Shown: piece by piece, positions 1 to 8,632 of the stretch
Numbering within the stretch: position 1 is the first letter of the stretch
Layout of the letters: each line of letters starts with the position of its first letter
Source: an uncultured Clostridia bacterium
GTDB lineage: Bacteria; Bacillota; Clostridia; Oscillospirales; Oscillospiraceae
DNA length: 32,474 nucleotides
Assembly (NCBI GenBank): GCA_946412355.1
Contig: CAMKGX010000018.1
Span: 1-32,474, forward strand
Direction of reading: 5' to 3'
Translations under genes and position numbers: made by a program
The notes under the pieces: generated by a model
What the model was told of the DNA's origin: nothing
What the model saw: the letters and a program-made list of their open reading frames with translations, nothing else
Databases searched by the model: none

Positions 1-49
1 GGGTTCGCGCCTGCGGGCGCGAAATCTGCGATGCTTTTTTGACAATCTG

Positions 50-79
50 AAAAGGCCCGGGACTATGCCCGGGCCTTTT
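50..79 (-). terminator. Terminator after rsfS
   Basis: A perfect 12-bp stem (50-61 with 68-79, loop ACTATG) ends in four T on either strand. It lies 13 bases past the rsfS stop codon, so it probably ends the smc-rsfS transcript. The T-tract is short, and the symmetry means it could also act on plus-strand transcription entering the window. Confidence 0.75.
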
Positions 80-92
80 GTTATGCCGTTTT

Positions 93-485
93 TTATTCCA
101 AAACCGTCAACTTGCGGATGTCGGCCTCGTCAATGACGCCGGTGAGATCCACATTCTTGCCGTCGCGCCAAAGCCGCTCCAGGTCGTAGAAGCTGCGGGC
201 CTCGCCGTTGAACACGTGGACGGCGATGCAGCCATAGTCCAGCAGCACCCAGGTGCCGCCCCGGTAGCCCTCCCGATGCAGAGGCTCCTCCCCGGCCTGC
301 TCGGTCAGCGCCTTTTCCACGCTGTCCACCAGGGCGTTGATCTGTGTGTTGCTGCTGCCGGTGCAGATGACGAAATAGTCCGCCAGGGTGGTGAGATCGC
401 TGATTTCCAGCACCTGGATCTCCTTGCCCTTCTTGTCGCTGAGGGCCTTGGCGGCCATCAGTGCCAGTTCCTTCGGTGTCTTCAT
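93..485 (-). CDS. rsfS: Ribosomal silencing factor RsfS
   Basis: This 130-residue protein has the size and sequence of the RsfS/Iojap family. That family binds ribosomal protein uL14 on the 50S subunit and blocks subunit joining when nutrients are scarce. Typical family features are visible: the segment around residues 28-45 (DLTTLADYFVICTGSSNTQ) and the later WVLLDYGCIAVHVF and YDLERLW stretches. The start overlaps the stop of the NadD-YqeK gene by 4 bases, which implies translational coupling, and a hairpin terminator follows the stop. The order yhbY-nadD-yqeK-rsfS is the one known from Bacillus-type genomes, which supports the call. Confidence 0.95.
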   Translation of the reverse strand: MKTPKELALMAAKALSDKKGKEIQVLEISDLTTLADYFVICTGSSNTQINALVDSVEKALTEQAGEEPLHREGYRGGTWVLLDYGCIAVHVFNGEARSFYDLERLWRDGKNVDLTGVIDEADIRKLTVLE

Positions 486-1678
486 AGTGTGACTCCCTTC
501 TCTATCAGGTAGTTTTTGGCGTCCATGGTGTGGTGGTGTACCGGTCGGCCCTCGCTCTCCATCTCCTCAATGGTCATGGTGAGGCCCATCAGCAGACCCC
601 GGTCCAAATCCTCGTAGACCACCTTGCGCAGCGCGTCCACGCCGTCAAAGTCCCGGGTGGGCTCGATGTAGTCCGCCAGATACAGGATTTTTTCCAGCCG
701 GGTCATGTTGGCGTGGCCGGTGGTGTGCCAGCGGATGGCGCTGTACACACCGTCGCTGACGGCGAAGGTGCGCCGGGCGATCTCAGCGCCGGTGCGGGCG
801 TGGAGCAGCTTCAGCGCCCTTTGCTCCAGCTCGTCCAGCGCAAGGCCGTACTCCGCGCACAGCGCCAGCTGCTCCGCCATGTCCAGCTTTTTGGTACAGT
901 CGTGGAGCAGCGCCGCAATCCGGGCCTCCCGCTCGTCGCCGCCGTAGCGCTGCGTAAGCCGCACCGCCTCCCGCTCCGTGCCCAGCACGTGGGGCATTCG
1001 CTTGGGCTTTAAGTAGCTCATGGCGATAGGCCGCAGCTCGTCCGGCGTCAGGCGGGTCAAATCCAGGGCCGTGCCGTACAGGTGACACCGCCGGATATAG
1101 CCCCACACCGCCGTGGGCACCAGCTTCTCCCCCTCCCCTCTCGCCAGGGCCTCACGGACCTGGGTGGAGCTGATGGGGATAATCTCCTCATTATCAATAA
1201 TGGCAACTCGCGCCCCGAACTGCTGCTCCAACAGCTGCTTCTGGGCGGCAAAGCCCTCGTCCGCGTCGCCGTCCATGCGGTGGAAGGCGCCGATGTGGGC
1301 CAGAGCGCAGATGACCTCCGGCTCGTGCCACCGGTGGAGGGACAGGAACATATCGCTGCCCATCAGCAGCCACAGCTCGTCCTCCGGGTACTGCTGCCGC
1401 AGCAGCCGCAGGCTGTCGCTGGTATAGCTCTTGCCGGTGCGCTGCAGCTCGATGCCGTCGGCCTGGGCCAGCTTGCCCACCGCTCCCGCCGCCAGCTCCG
1501 CCATTTCCAGGCGTTGCTCCGGCGACGCGCTGCCCTTCGGCAGCGTCTTGTGGGGCGGCACGTTGGCAGGGAGCAGCAGCAGCTTGTCCAGCCTCAGGGC
1601 CTTCACCGCCGCCCGGGCCGCCGTAATGTGGCCGTTGTGGACGGGGTTAAAGGTGCCGCCGTAAATGCCGATTTTCAT
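482..1678 (-). CDS. nadD: NadD-YqeK fusion: nicotinate-nucleotide adenylyltransferase plus HD hydrolase
   Basis: Two enzymes are encoded in one 398-residue frame. Residues 1 to about 200 are NadD, which adenylates nicotinate mononucleotide in NAD synthesis: the nucleotidyltransferase signature NPVHNGH is at 11-17 and the ISSTQVR motif at 169-175. Residues from about 208 to the end are a YqeK-type HD phosphohydrolase, a family known to cleave Ap4A symmetrically: the HD pair is H259-D260, with candidate metal ligands H293, H318 and D336. NadD alone is usually near 200 residues and YqeK near 190, so both are full length and no frameshift is needed. In Bacillus these are adjacent separate genes. 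The start overlaps the yhbY stop as ATGA. Confidence 0.95.
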   Translation of the reverse strand: MKIGIYGGTFNPVHNGHITAARAAVKALRLDKLLLLPANVPPHKTLPKGSASPEQRLEMAELAAGAVGKLAQADGIELQRTGKSYTSDSLRLLRQQYPEDELWLLMGSDMFLSLHRWHEPEVICALAHIGAFHRMDGDADEGFAAQKQLLEQQFGARVAIIDNEEIIPISSTQVREALARGEGEKLVPTAVWGYIRRCHLYGTALDLTRLTPDELRPIAMSYLKPKRMPHVLGTEREAVRLTQRYGGDEREARIAALLHDCTKKLDMAEQLALCAEYGLALDELEQRALKLLHARTGAEIARRTFAVSDGVYSAIRWHTTGHANMTRLEKILYLADYIEPTRDFDGVDALRKVVYEDLDRGLLMGLTMTIEEMESEGRPVHHHTMDAKNYLIEKGVTL

Positions 1679-1992
1679 AAGGGCTTCGCTGCCTTCACCA
1701 GCGTGATTTTTCGCTTGTCCTTTCGGGGCTGCTGGCGGTACAGCACGAATTTGCTGCCGATGACCTGCACCACCTCGCTGCGGGTGGCGGGAGCGATGGC
1801 CTCCGCCGCCTCCCGGGCGGTGAGCAGGCTGTTTTCCAGCACACGACCCTTGATGAGCTCCCGGGCCTCCAGAGCGTTGTCCGCCTCCTGAATCACGTTC
1901 TCCGTTACGCCGTCCTTGCCCACGATGAGGATGGTGTCCTCCCCGGCGGCGATGCCCCGCAGTTGGGCCCGCTGCTTACTTGTCAGTTCCAT
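1675..1992 (-). CDS. yhbY: YhbY-family CRM-domain RNA-binding protein
   Basis: This 105-residue protein is almost entirely one CRM domain, a fold known to bind RNA and linked to 50S ribosome assembly. The family pattern is visible: LTSKQRAQLRGIA at the N-terminus, a G-rich IVGKDGVTENV turn near residues 23-33, an ALEARELIKGRV helix, and VVQVIGSKFVLYR near the C-terminus. It overlaps the end of rdgB by 17 bases and the start of nadD by 4, so it is embedded in the operon. The ribosome site before its ATG is weak (GAGAAGAA), which fits coupling to translation of rdgB. Confidence 0.93.
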   Translation of the reverse strand: MELTSKQRAQLRGIAAGEDTILIVGKDGVTENVIQEADNALEARELIKGRVLENSLLTAREAAEAIAPATRSEVVQVIGSKFVLYRQQPRKDKRKITLVKAAKPL

Positions 1993-2584
1993 AGCCGTTC
2001 TTCTCCATATCTTCCTTTAATTCCTGTGCGAATTTCCGCAGGGCGTTGCCCCGGTGGGAAATGGCGTTCTTCTCCTCCGCCGTCAGCTGGGCAAAGGTCT
2101 TGCGCAGCTCGGGCACAAAGAACACCGGGTCATATCCAAAGCCGCCCTCCCCCATGGGGGCAAAGGCGATGGTGCCGTAGCAGTCCCCCTGGGCGGAGAG
2201 CTGCCGCCCGTCGGGGAAGCAACACACCACAGCGGTGTGGAAATGGGCGGCGCGGTTGGTAGCGCCCCGCAGGTTTTGCAGCAGCAGCTGATACCGGGCC
2301 TGGTCGCTGCCCACGCCGCCGTAGCGGGCGGAGTAGATGCCGGGAGCGCCGTTCAGCCAATCCACGCAAAGGCCGCTGTCGTCGGCGATGGCGGGCAGGC
2401 CGCTGGCCTGGGCCACCGCCCGGGCCTTGATGGCGGCGTTTTCCAAAAAGGTGGTGCCGGTCTCCTCCGGCTCCAGATTGAGCCCCAGGTCGCTTTGCAG
2501 CACCACCTCCACCCCCAGGTGGGACAAGATGGCCTGCATCTCCCGGAGCTTGCCCCGGTTGTGGGAGGCCAATACAAATTTCAT
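1976..2584 (-). CDS. rdgB: XTP/dITP diphosphatase (RdgB/HAM1 family)
   Basis: The enzyme hydrolyses non-canonical purine triphosphates (ITP, dITP, XTP) to monophosphates and so cleans the nucleotide pool. The 202-residue product shows the family motifs: SHNRGK at 7-12, the acidic ADDSGL segment, NGAPGIYSARYGG, GFGYDPVF and SHRGNAL. I chose the second ATG (2584). The first in-frame ATG, at 2593, follows the GGGAGG ribosome site by only one base, while the second has a normal 9-base spacing and begins MKFVLASHN as family members do. It follows rph by 15 bases and overlaps yhbY by 17. Confidence 0.95.
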   Translation of the reverse strand: MKFVLASHNRGKLREMQAILSHLGVEVVLQSDLGLNLEPEETGTTFLENAAIKARAVAQASGLPAIADDSGLCVDWLNGAPGIYSARYGGVGSDQARYQLLLQNLRGATNRAAHFHTAVVCCFPDGRQLSAQGDCYGTIAFAPMGEGGFGYDPVFFVPELRKTFAQLTAEEKNAISHRGNALRKFAQELKEDMEKNGYGTDK

Positions 2585-2599
2585 ACGTTCCATCCTCCC

Positions 2600-3319
2600 T
2601 TATATAATATCGCCCAAAATCTCTTTTTCCATGGCGATTAAGTCGGCGTTGCCCTTGGCGCACAGCTGCAAAAGGGTCTGCTGCTCCGCCACGGTGAAGC
2701 CCCGGCCCTCGCCGGTGCCCTGGAGCTCAATGATCTCGCCCCGCTCGTTCATCACGCAGTTCAAATCCACCTGGGCCCGGCTGTCCTCGCTGTACTGTAA
2801 GTCCAGCATGGCCCGGTCATCCACGATGCCGGCGCTGATGCCAGCCACGTAATGGATAATGGGATTACGCTCCAACAGCCCCTGCTGCCGCAGCTTGCCC
2901 ACCGCCAGGGCCAGGGCGATAAAGCCGCCGGTGACGCTGGCCGTGCGGGTGCCGCCGTCGCCCTGGAGCACGTCACAGTCAATGGTGATGGTCCGCTCGC
3001 CCAGCGCCTCCCGGTCCACCGCCGCCCGGAGGCTGCGGCCGATGAGCCGCTGAATCTCCGCGCTGCGGGAGGACAGCTTCAGCTTGTCCACGTCCCGGCG
3101 GCTGCGCTCCCGGTTGGCCCGGGGCAGCATGGAATACTCCGCCGTCACCCAGCCCCAGCCGGGCTTCACGTGGGGCGGTGTCTTGTCCTCCACCGAGGCG
3201 TTGCACAGCACCACCGTGTCGCCGCAGCGAATCAGCACGCTGCCCTCGGCAAATTTGGTAAAACCTGTGGTGACGGTGACCTTGCGGCCCTCGTCCCACT
3301 TCCGTCCGTCCGCTCTCAT
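2600..3319 (-). CDS. rph: Ribonuclease PH
   Basis: RNase PH is a phosphate-dependent 3'-5' exonuclease that trims tRNA precursors. The 239-residue length is normal. Recognisable segments are MRADGR at the start, GWGWVTAEYSMLPRA near residues 54-68, IQRLIGRSLRAAVD, the phosphate-site region CDVLQGDGGTRTASVTG, and the late LQGTGEGRGFT loop. Its ATG overlaps the ftsY stop codon as ATGA, so it should be translationally coupled to ftsY. The pair rph-rdgB is a common Firmicute arrangement. Confidence 0.97.
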   Translation of the reverse strand: MRADGRKWDEGRKVTVTTGFTKFAEGSVLIRCGDTVVLCNASVEDKTPPHVKPGWGWVTAEYSMLPRANRERSRRDVDKLKLSSRSAEIQRLIGRSLRAAVDREALGERTITIDCDVLQGDGGTRTASVTGGFIALALAVGKLRQQGLLERNPIIHYVAGISAGIVDDRAMLDLQYSEDSRAQVDLNCVMNERGEIIELQGTGEGRGFTVAEQQTLLQLCAKGNADLIAMEKEILGDII

Positions 3320-4185
3320 ACCATCGCCTCCGTAAACGCCTTGGCGTCAAATGGCTGCAAATCGTCAATGCCCTCGCCCATGCCGGCAAACTTCACCGGC
3401 ACGCCCAGCTCCTGGGCGATGGCGAACACGATGCCGCCCTTGGCGGTGCCGTCCAGCTTGGTGAGCACGATGCCGGTAAGGCCCGCCGTCTCCTTAAACT
3501 GCCGGGCCTGGATGAGGCCGTTCTGGCCGGTGGTGGCGTCCAGCACCAGCAGCGTCTCCTTGGCGGCGTCGGGGCACTCCCGATCGATGATTTTCCGCAT
3601 TTTGGCCAGCTCGTTCATCAAATTCTGCTTGTTGTGGAGCCGTCCGGCAGTGTCCACCAGCACCACGTCCACGTTCTTGGCTTTTGCGGACTGCAATGCG
3701 TCAAACAGCACGGCGCCGGGGTCGGCACCCTCGTGCTGCCGCACGATGTCCACGCCCGCCCGGTTGGCCCAGATCTCCAACTGATCCGCCGCCGCGGCCC
3801 GGAAGGTGTCGCCGGCGCACAGCAGCACCTTTTTGCCCTGCTCCTTGAGCACGTGGGCAATCTTGCCGATGGAGGTGGTCTTGCCCACGCCGTTGACGCC
3901 GATGAACAGCACCACACTGGGCTGGGTGGACAGGTTCAGCGCCGTGGGACCCACCGCCAGACGCTGGGCCAGGGCCTGGCGCAGCGCGCCCTTGATGTCC
4001 TCCTCCGTCCGCAGCCGCTTCACGTAGGCCACGTTCTGGAGTTGGCGCACCACGTCCTCCGACAGCTCCGCGCCCACGTCCGCCATGATGAGGGCGTCGG
4101 TCAGGTCCTCATAAAAAGCGTCGTCCATCTTCTCCCACAGGATGTTGTCCTGCCAGGTTTTTTTCAGCTTGTCAAAAAATCCCAT
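3316..4185 (-). CDS. ftsY: Signal recognition particle receptor FtsY
   Basis: FtsY is the SRP receptor GTPase that docks ribosome-SRP complexes at the membrane. The 289 residues comprise the N domain (1 to about 85) and the G domain. The P-loop GVNGVGKTT is at 96-104, with DTFRAAAADQL at 126-136, DTAGR at 178-182 and the specificity motif TKLD at 242-245. The long acidic A domain of E. coli FtsY is absent, as is usual in Gram-positive bacteria. It lies 10 bases after smc with AAGGAG before its ATG. The smc-ftsY pairing is classic for Firmicutes, although rnc, often upstream, is not here. Confidence 0.97.
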   Translation of the reverse strand: MGFFDKLKKTWQDNILWEKMDDAFYEDLTDALIMADVGAELSEDVVRQLQNVAYVKRLRTEEDIKGALRQALAQRLAVGPTALNLSTQPSVVLFIGVNGVGKTTSIGKIAHVLKEQGKKVLLCAGDTFRAAAADQLEIWANRAGVDIVRQHEGADPGAVLFDALQSAKAKNVDVVLVDTAGRLHNKQNLMNELAKMRKIIDRECPDAAKETLLVLDATTGQNGLIQARQFKETAGLTGIVLTKLDGTAKGGIVFAIAQELGVPVKFAGMGEGIDDLQPFDAKAFTEAMV

Positions 4186-4195
4186 GGAATACTCC

Positions 4196-7100
4196 TTATT
4201 TAATGTTCAGTTCCTTGGCCATGTCGTTCATGTTGATGGTGAGGATCCGGCTGACGCCCCGCTCCTGCATGGTGACGCCGTAAAGCACGTCAGCCTCCTC
4301 CATGGTGCCCCGGCGATGGGTGATGACGATGAACTGGGTCTTCCCGGCGATGCGGCGCATATACCGGGCGTAGCGCACCACGTTGGATTCGTCCAACGCC
4401 GCCTCAATCTCGTCCATGACGCAGAACGGCGTGGGATGTACCTTCAAAATGGAGAAATACAGGGCGATGGCCACGAAGGCCTTCTCACCGCCGGAGAGCA
4501 GCGTAATGGTCTTGAGCTGCTTTCCGGGGGGCTGCACCTTGATTTCGATGCCGCAGTTGAGGATGTCGTTCTCGTCCTCCAGCTCCAGCCGGGCCTTGCC
4601 GCCGCCAAACAGCTCCAAAAACGTCTCCTGGAAGCTCTCGTTGAGCAGCTTGAACTGCTGGGCGAAAATCTCCGTCATCTGGCGGGTGATCTCGTCGATA
4701 ACGCCGTTCAGCTCCTCCTTGGCCTTCTCCACGTCGGTGCGCTGCTCGCTGAGGTAGGTGTACCGGGTGTTGACCCGCTCGTACTCCTCGATGGCGCCGA
4801 TGTTGGGGGTGCCCAGGCCCTTGATCTCCCGGTTCAGCTCCGCAATGCGGCGGGTGGCCTTGGGGATGCTCTCCAACTCGATGCGCTGCTCCATGGCGTC
4901 GGAGTGGCTCAGCTCGTAGTTCTCCCACAGCTTGTCCAGGATCTGGCTCTCCTGCAAGGCGTTGGTCTCCAGCTTCTGCTCCATGCGGCTCAGCTCCTGG
5001 GACGTGGCCAAAAGGGTGTCGTTGCAGGACCGGCTCTCCCTGGTCTTGGCGTCCCTCTCGGCCTCCAATGCCAGCTTCTGCCGTGTCAAATCCTCCATCT
5101 GCTGCCGCAGGGCGCCGCTGTCCCCCTGCAACGCCTCGATGGCCGCGCGGTGGCCGGCCATATCCGCCTCTGCCTGGGCGATTTTGCCCTCGAAGTCGGC
5201 AATCAGCGCCTCCCGGTCGGAGGTGTCGTTTTTCAATTGGCTACGGAGGGCCTCTGTGCGGTCGATGCTGCCCAGCTTTTCCTGCCGCTCGGCCTGCAAG
5301 GCGGCCTGGCGTGTCTTGGCCTGGGCCAGCTTTTCGCTGAGGGCGTTGGTCTCCTCCAGTGCCTGGCTCTGGCCCACCGCGGCCTCCTGTGCCTGCTGGT
5401 GGAGCTGGCTTGCCCGCTCCTCGGTGGCCTGGGCCGCCTTCTCCGTGTCGGCAATGCGACCCTCGTCATCACCCACGCGGCGGCGCATATTCTCCTGCTC
5501 GGCCTCCATATCCTGGCAGCTCAGACGCAGGGTGTCGATGAGAATATCGTAGTGGTCCTGCTTGCCCTGAAGCATCAGCATCTGGTCCTCGGCGTGGCGC
5601 TGCTGCTCCTTGGCCACCTCCAGCTCGTAGTTGGCCTTGTCCAGCTCCCGCTGGGTCTGCTCTGCGCGCTCCGCGGCCTGGGTGAGCTTCTCCTTCATGG
5701 CGGAGAGATTATCATGTAATGTCCGCAGCTCGTTGGCCCGGCTCAGCACGCCAGCGCTGCGGCTTACGCTGCCGCCGGTCATGGAGCCGCCCCGGTTCAG
5801 CACCTGGCCGTCCAACGTCACGATGCGGAAGGCCTGGCGGAACTTCCGGGCCATGGCGATGCCGCAGTCCATGTCCTCCACCACCACCGTGCGGCCCAGC
5901 AGGTTTTTGAAAATACCGTCGTATTGTTTATCGTACTCCACCAGCTCCGAGGCGATGCCCACGAAGCCCATCTCGCCGGACACATTCTCCCGCAGCACAT
6001 CGCCGCGGACGGCGCTCATGGGCAGGAAGGTGGCGCGGCCACCGTCCCGCTGCTTCAAATATTGGATGGCGGCCTTGGCGTCCTCCTCGGCGTCCACCAC
6101 AATGTTCTGCAACCCTGCGCCCAATGCGATTTCCAGGGCCACAGTGTAGCGGCTGTCGGTGCGCATCAGATTGGCCACCGGGCCGTGAATGCCCCGCAGG
6201 CCGCGACCCGCCGCCTGCATGCATACCTTTACCGCCTTGGAAAAGCCCTCGTACTCCTTCTCCATCTCCGTCAGCAGGTGGATGCGGTCGGTGAGGGCGT
6301 TCACATCCATAGTGAGCTGCATTTTCTCCGCCGCGGCCTCCTCCGCCTTTTTGCGGCGGCTCTCCATCCGCAGGCTGTGGCCATTGATGATGTTCCCGGC
6401 GGCGTCAGCGTCCTCCTTGGCGGCATTCAGCAGCTTGCGGTTCTCCTTGGCCTCCCCCTCGGCAGCCGTCAGCTTCTCCCGGGCTTCGGCAAGGTCGTGT
6501 GCCACGGTGGTCATACGCTCGCCCACCTCGTGGATGCCGGAGCGCAGGGCGCTGAGGGCGGAGCGCTTGTCGGCGGCCTCCGCCAGGGCAATGGCCTCCT
6601 CCGCCCGCAGGTTTTCCGCCGTCTTGGCGGCGCCGGCGGCGCTGTCGGTCATGTTCCGCGCCTGGGCCAGCAGCCTGTCGATTTCGCTCTCCAACGCGGC
6701 GCTTTCCTCATCGATGGCGGCGATGCGCTGCTGCATCTCCTGAATCTGGGCCTCCATGTCCCCGGCCCGGTGCACCGTGTCGGCCATCTCGGCACGAATA
6801 CGGTCAATGTTCTCCCGGTTGTGCAGCGCCGCCGTTTCCAGCACGGCGATGGCGCTCTCCTCCTGGGCGATGCGCCCGTCAAAGTCGGCGGCCCGGCCCC
6901 GCAGCGTCTCCGCCTCCACGTCCTTCTGCCGCACCTGCTCGCCCAGGGCCTCGGCCTGGGCGTAGGTGTCGTTCAGGGCCCGCTCGGCGTTTTCCTTGTC
7001 CTGCCGGGCGGTCTCCACGTCCTTTTCCAGTTGGATTTTGGCGGTTTTCAGCGATTGCAGATTTTCCAGCCACACGCTGATTTCCAGCACACGCAGCTCG

Positions 7101-7762
7101 TCCCGCAGCACCAGGTACCGCTTGGCTACCTCCGACTGCTTCCGCAGCGGCTCCACCTGCAGCTCCAGCTCGGCGATCTTGTCGTTGATGCGCACCAGGT
7201 TTTCCTCCGTGCGCTCCAGCTTGCGCTCCGCCTCCTCCTTGCGGTGGCGGAACTTGGAGATGCCGGCGGCCTCCTCGAACACCTCCCGGCGCTCGCCGGA
7301 CTTGACGGACAATATCTCATCGATTTTGCCCTGGCCGATGATGGAATAACCCTCCCGGCCCATGCCGGTGTCCATAAACAGCTCGTTCACGTCCTTCAAA
7401 CGGCAGGACTGCTTGTTGATGTAATACTCGCTCTCACCGCTGCGGTAGTACCGCCGGGTCACCGCCACCTCCGTCTCGTCCCGGGTGGGGAAGATGTGCT
7501 CGGTATTGTCGATGACCAGCGTCACCTGGGCAAAGCCCATCTGGTTGCGCTTCTCGGTGCCGCCGAAGATGACGTCCTCCATCTTGGCGCCCCGGAGCTG
7601 GCGGCTGTTCTGCTCGCCCATGACCCAGCGGATGGCGTCGGAGATGTTGGACTTGCCGGAGCCGTTGGGGCCCACGATGGCGGTGATGTCCTCGCCGAAG
7701 TTCAGCACGGTTTTCTCCGGGAAGGACTTAAATCCCTGGATTTCCAAGGCCTTGATATACAC
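4196..7762 (-). CDS. smc: Chromosome segregation ATPase SMC
   Basis: SMC forms the ring-shaped ATPase of the bacterial condensin that compacts and segregates chromosomes with ScpA/ScpB. The frame gives 1188 residues, the usual length. The N-terminal head has Walker A GPNGSGKS at 31-38. Two long charged, Q/E/A-rich coiled-coil stretches flank the hinge (about 510-660, including GLRGIHGPVANL and a GGSMTGG stretch). The C-terminal head has the signature LLSGGEK at 1088-1094 and Walker B FCVMDE at 1113-1118. I prefer the GTG at 7762, giving MYIKALEIQGFKSF, the usual N-terminus, with GAGGTG about six bases upstream. A GTG at 7771 would add three residues but overlaps the ribosome site. Confidence 0.97.
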   Translation of the reverse strand: MYIKALEIQGFKSFPEKTVLNFGEDITAIVGPNGSGKSNISDAIRWVMGEQNSRQLRGAKMEDVIFGGTEKRNQMGFAQVTLVIDNTEHIFPTRDETEVAVTRRYYRSGESEYYINKQSCRLKDVNELFMDTGMGREGYSIIGQGKIDEILSVKSGERREVFEEAAGISKFRHRKEEAERKLERTEENLVRINDKIAELELQVEPLRKQSEVAKRYLVLRDELRVLEISVWLENLQSLKTAKIQLEKDVETARQDKENAERALNDTYAQAEALGEQVRQKDVEAETLRGRAADFDGRIAQEESAIAVLETAALHNRENIDRIRAEMADTVHRAGDMEAQIQEMQQRIAAIDEESAALESEIDRLLAQARNMTDSAAGAAKTAENLRAEEAIALAEAADKRSALSALRSGIHEVGERMTTVAHDLAEAREKLTAAEGEAKENRKLLNAAKEDADAAGNIINGHSLRMESRRKKAEEAAAEKMQLTMDVNALTDRIHLLTEMEKEYEGFSKAVKVCMQAAGRGLRGIHGPVANLMRTDSRYTVALEIALGAGLQNIVVDAEEDAKAAIQYLKQRDGGRATFLPMSAVRGDVLRENVSGEMGFVGIASELVEYDKQYDGIFKNLLGRTVVVEDMDCGIAMARKFRQAFRIVTLDGQVLNRGGSMTGGSVSRSAGVLSRANELRTLHDNLSAMKEKLTQAAERAEQTQRELDKANYELEVAKEQQRHAEDQMLMLQGKQDHYDILIDTLRLSCQDMEAEQENMRRRVGDDEGRIADTEKAAQATEERASQLHQQAQEAAVGQSQALEETNALSEKLAQAKTRQAALQAERQEKLGSIDRTEALRSQLKNDTSDREALIADFEGKIAQAEADMAGHRAAIEALQGDSGALRQQMEDLTRQKLALEAERDAKTRESRSCNDTLLATSQELSRMEQKLETNALQESQILDKLWENYELSHSDAMEQRIELESIPKATRRIAELNREIKGLGTPNIGAIEEYERVNTRYTYLSEQRTDVEKAKEELNGVIDEITRQMTEIFAQQFKLLNESFQETFLELFGGGKARLELEDENDILNCGIEIKVQPPGKQLKTITLLSGGEKAFVAIALYFSILKVHPTPFCVMDEIEAALDESNVVRYARYMRRIAGKTQFIVITHRRGTMEEADVLYGVTMQERGVSRILTINMNDMAKELNIK

Positions 7763-7802
7763 GCATTTCACCTCAATTGTCGTTGCATACTAAATCTATT
7801 GT

Positions 7803-7831
7803 AGTATAGCAACACTCGGCTGATTTTTCAA
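7803..7831 (-). promoter_or_regulatory. Promoter for smc operon
   Basis: On the minus strand, a -35 TTGAAA (7826-7831) and a -10 TATACT (7803-7808) are separated by exactly 17 bases. They lie between the tepA terminator and the smc start, so smc and the genes after it can be transcribed independently of tepA. Confidence 0.75.
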
Positions 7832-7834
7832 GAA

Positions 7835-7863
7835 AAAAGTAGGCGCCCCTCACGCCTACTTTT
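7835..7863 (-). terminator. Terminator of tepA, overlapping its stop codon
   Basis: An 11-bp stem (7835-7845 with 7853-7863, 7-base loop) runs into a T-run on the minus strand. The tepA stop codon TAG lies inside the first arm of the stem, so the gene ends within its own terminator. Confidence 0.8.
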
Positions 7864-8533
7864 CCTCCATCATGCGGTACAGGCTGTCCAGCGCGTCCCC
7901 CAGGGAGCCGATGCGGTCGATGAGCCCCAGGGCCACCGCCTCCTTGCCGTAGATGACGCTGCCCACGTCGTTGGCCATGTCCCCCACGGACAGCATCAAT
8001 TCCCGGAACTTTTCACCGCTGATACGGCTGTTTCTGGCCACAAAGTCCACAATTCGCTCCTGCATCCGCTCGAAATAGCGGTAGGTGGCCGGGGCGTTGA
8101 TCACCGTGCCCCCCATCCGCACCGGATGGATGGTCATGGACGCGCTGGGCACGATGAACGTCCGCTTGCCGCACACCGCCAGCGGCACACCGATGGAGTG
8201 GCCGCCCCCCAGCACCAGCGTGGCAGTGGGCTTTGTCATGCCCGCCACCAGCTCCGCGATGCCAAGGCCCGCCTCAATGTCGCCGCCCACGGTGTTCAGC
8301 AGCAGCAAAAGGCCGTCCACCTCGTCGCTCTCCTCCACCGAGGCCAGCAGCGGCAACACATGCTCATACTTTGTGGTCTTTGTATTGCCCGGCAGCACCA
8401 TGTGGCCCTCAATCTGGCCGATGATGGTGAGGCAGTGGACGGTGCCGTGGCGGTTGGTCACCACCGACGAACCCATCTCCACGATCTGCCGCAGTTCCCC
8501 GCCTTCCCGGGGCTCCTCCGTTTCGTCGTACAC
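7856..8533 (-). CDS. tepA: TepA-like ClpP-family serine protease
   Basis: The protein resembles Bacillus TepA/YmfB, a ClpP/crotonase-fold peptidase tied to protein export and, in spore formers, spore proteins. The key segments match: LLNTVGGDIEAGLGIAE near 79-95, the nucleophile segment LGGGHSIGVP with Ser113, and TIHPVR with His136. I chose the GTG at 8533 (225 residues). GGGAGG lies nine bases upstream, and the extra residues from an ATG at 8650 would run through the promoter of the divergent gene and do not look like the family. Transcription ends in its own hairpin before smc. No convincing minus-strand promoter was found in 8534-8667. Confidence 0.88.
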   Translation of the reverse strand: MYDETEEPREGGELRQIVEMGSSVVTNRHGTVHCLTIIGQIEGHMVLPGNTKTTKYEHVLPLLASVEESDEVDGLLLLLNTVGGDIEAGLGIAELVAGMTKPTATLVLGGGHSIGVPLAVCGKRTFIVPSASMTIHPVRMGGTVINAPATYRYFERMQERIVDFVARNSRISGEKFRELMLSVGDMANDVGSVIYGKEAVALGLIDRIGSLGDALDSLYRMMEEK

Positions 8534-8603
8534 CCAAAATCCCTCCCTTTCCCGCCTATGTTGCGCCGATGGGAGGGAAATATACCGCCATTCCACTTTT
8601 TTC

Positions 8604-8632
8604 GTGACATAAGCCCCGGAATATGGTATATT
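8604..8632 (+). promoter_or_regulatory. Promoter for ROK-like gene and solute-binding protein
   Basis: A -35 GTGACA (8604-8609) and a -10 TATATT (8627-8632) are separated by 17 bases, 35 bases before the start codon. A 12-bp perfect palindrome, ATATTGCAATAT (8628-8639), overlaps the -10 and the likely transcription start and could be an operator. Confidence 0.65.

Noticed and set aside
4-40. Hairpin (8-bp stem 4-11 with 16-23) and T6 tract at the window start
   Set aside because: The T-run is 11 bases past the stem and the gene it would serve is outside the window; the TTCG-like word is not part of a tRNA because no acceptor or CCA end fits.
4142-7804. Very long plus-strand frames opposite smc (525 and 626 codons)
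   Set aside because: They are antisense to smc, have Leu/Val/His/Gln-rich low-complexity composition expected from a GC-rich coding strand read backward, and lack ribosome sites.
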